NCBI RefSeq assembly: GCF_900107275.1 | Contig: NZ_FNPI01000002.1 | Location: forward strand, 353,473-417,472 | Source of the DNA: Evansella caseinilytica | GTDB taxonomy: Bacteria > Bacillota > Bacilli > Bacillales > Salisediminibacteriaceae | Length of the DNA: 64,000 nucleotides | Direction of reading: 5' to 3' | Shown: one piece after another, positions 63,743 through 64,000 of the stretch | Layout of the letters: the number at the start of each line of letters is the position of its first letter | Numbering within the stretch: the stretch's first letter is position 1 | Position numbers and translations under genes: made by a program | The notes under the pieces: generated by a model | Seen by the model: only the letters and a program-made list of their open reading frames with translations | Database searches by the model: none | What the model was told of the DNA's origin: nothing

Positions 63743-64000
63743 TGACCCCATAAAAGACCAGACAACCCATAAGTTATAATAGAAACAAGAAAGGGATTGT
63801 CTTTTATGGCAAGACGAAAATGGTCAGGAGAAGAAAAAATGAATATTGTGTTGGAGGGTATGGCACCAGGAGCCAATATCTCTGAAGTCTGTAGAAGCCA
63901 TGGGATCAATACTACAAGTGGCGTGAGGCATTTATGGAAGGAGGCTTAACAGCCTTACAATCCAATAAAAACTCGTCTCGCGAAAAAGAGCTTGAAAAAG
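63743..64000 (+). mobile_element. Left end of an IS3-family element, cut by the window edge
   Basis: TGACCCCATAAAAGACCAGACA at 63743 looks like the terminal repeat of an IS3-type element, followed 63 bases later by an OrfA-like gene. The right end lies outside the window. Confidence 0.6.
63806..64000 (+). pseudogene. IS3-type transposase OrfA, frameshifted, continuing past the window
   Basis: ATG 63806 gives MARRKWSGEEKMNIVLEGMA followed by an HTH region (ISEVCRSHGI), then stops early at TAA 63947. After ATC at about 63906 the sequence continues sensibly only in another frame: QYYKWREAFMEGGLTALQSN. A small deletion near the HTH end explains this. The intact length would be about 100 residues. 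Confidence 0.7.

Overview
The window is a chromosomal segment of an endospore-forming Bacillaceae bacterium. Gene order from about 7 to 46 kb closely follows the Bacillus subtilis yqkF-nudF-mciZ-spoIIM-fur-yqzK-xerD-deoB-punA-pdp-dacF-spoIIA-sigF-spoVA-lysA-ppiB-rib-scpAB-dacB-spmAB-rluB-resABCDE neighbourhood. Ribosome binding sites are strong AGGAGG types, TTG and GTG starts are common, and plausible sigma-E, F, G and H promoters precede sporulation genes. The species cannot be named from sequence alone.

Layout. 0-5.6 kb (minus strand): a purine permease and xpt behind a guanine riboswitch, a two-gene metal-type permease system, and uppP. 6-13.8 kb: a thiol-disulfide protein, an aldo/keto reductase, a DUF3866 protein, a TTG-started mciZ on the opposite strand, nudF, endonuclease Q, spoIIM, fur, yqzK and xerD. 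14-20.5 kb: nucleoside catabolism (deoB, punA, pdp), then dacF and spoIIAA-spoIIAB-sigF. 20.6-24 kb: spoVAA, AB, AEA and AF; spoVAC and spoVAD are absent, and spoVAEB lies 12 kb further on behind a YhcN-type lipoprotein. 24-30.3 kb: lysA, ppiB and an FMN-riboswitch riboflavin operon interrupted by repeats. 30.7-46.4 kb: scpAB, an extended superoxide dismutase, dacB-spmAB, rluB and the resABC-resDE cytochrome c maturation and redox-sensing set. 46.8-53 kb: moaB, a cobalamin adenosyltransferase, a SurA-like lipoprotein, a PHP phosphatase, a LysM-M14 peptidase, a Crp-family regulator and ferredoxin.

54.0-63.7 kb is different: clearly AT-rich, without a B. subtilis counterpart that I recognise, and ending against a frameshifted IS3-type transposase gene. 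Seven tightly packed co-directional genes encode a divergent cysteine-synthase-like PLP enzyme, a fusion of an ATP-grasp ligase with an argininosuccinate-lyase-like domain, two further ATP-grasp ligases, an S-adenosylhomocysteine-hydrolase homologue with an Asn at the usual catalytic His, a PduX-like GHMP kinase and an MFS exporter. The simplest reading is a laterally acquired pathway for an exported small molecule built from amino acids; the product is unknown. A 9-bp inverted repeat at the presumed promoter and a long nested hairpin upstream are possible control elements.

The second unusual system is a family of intergenic elements present in more than a dozen places. Most are bounded by TGTTCAAAAAG and its inverse and fold into nested hairpins whose arms change in a compensatory way between copies. 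They sit directly after stop codons, inside operons, as three 127-bp tandem copies at 38.9-39.3 kb, and as a duplicated composite of about 400 bp at 46.4 and 53.2 kb.
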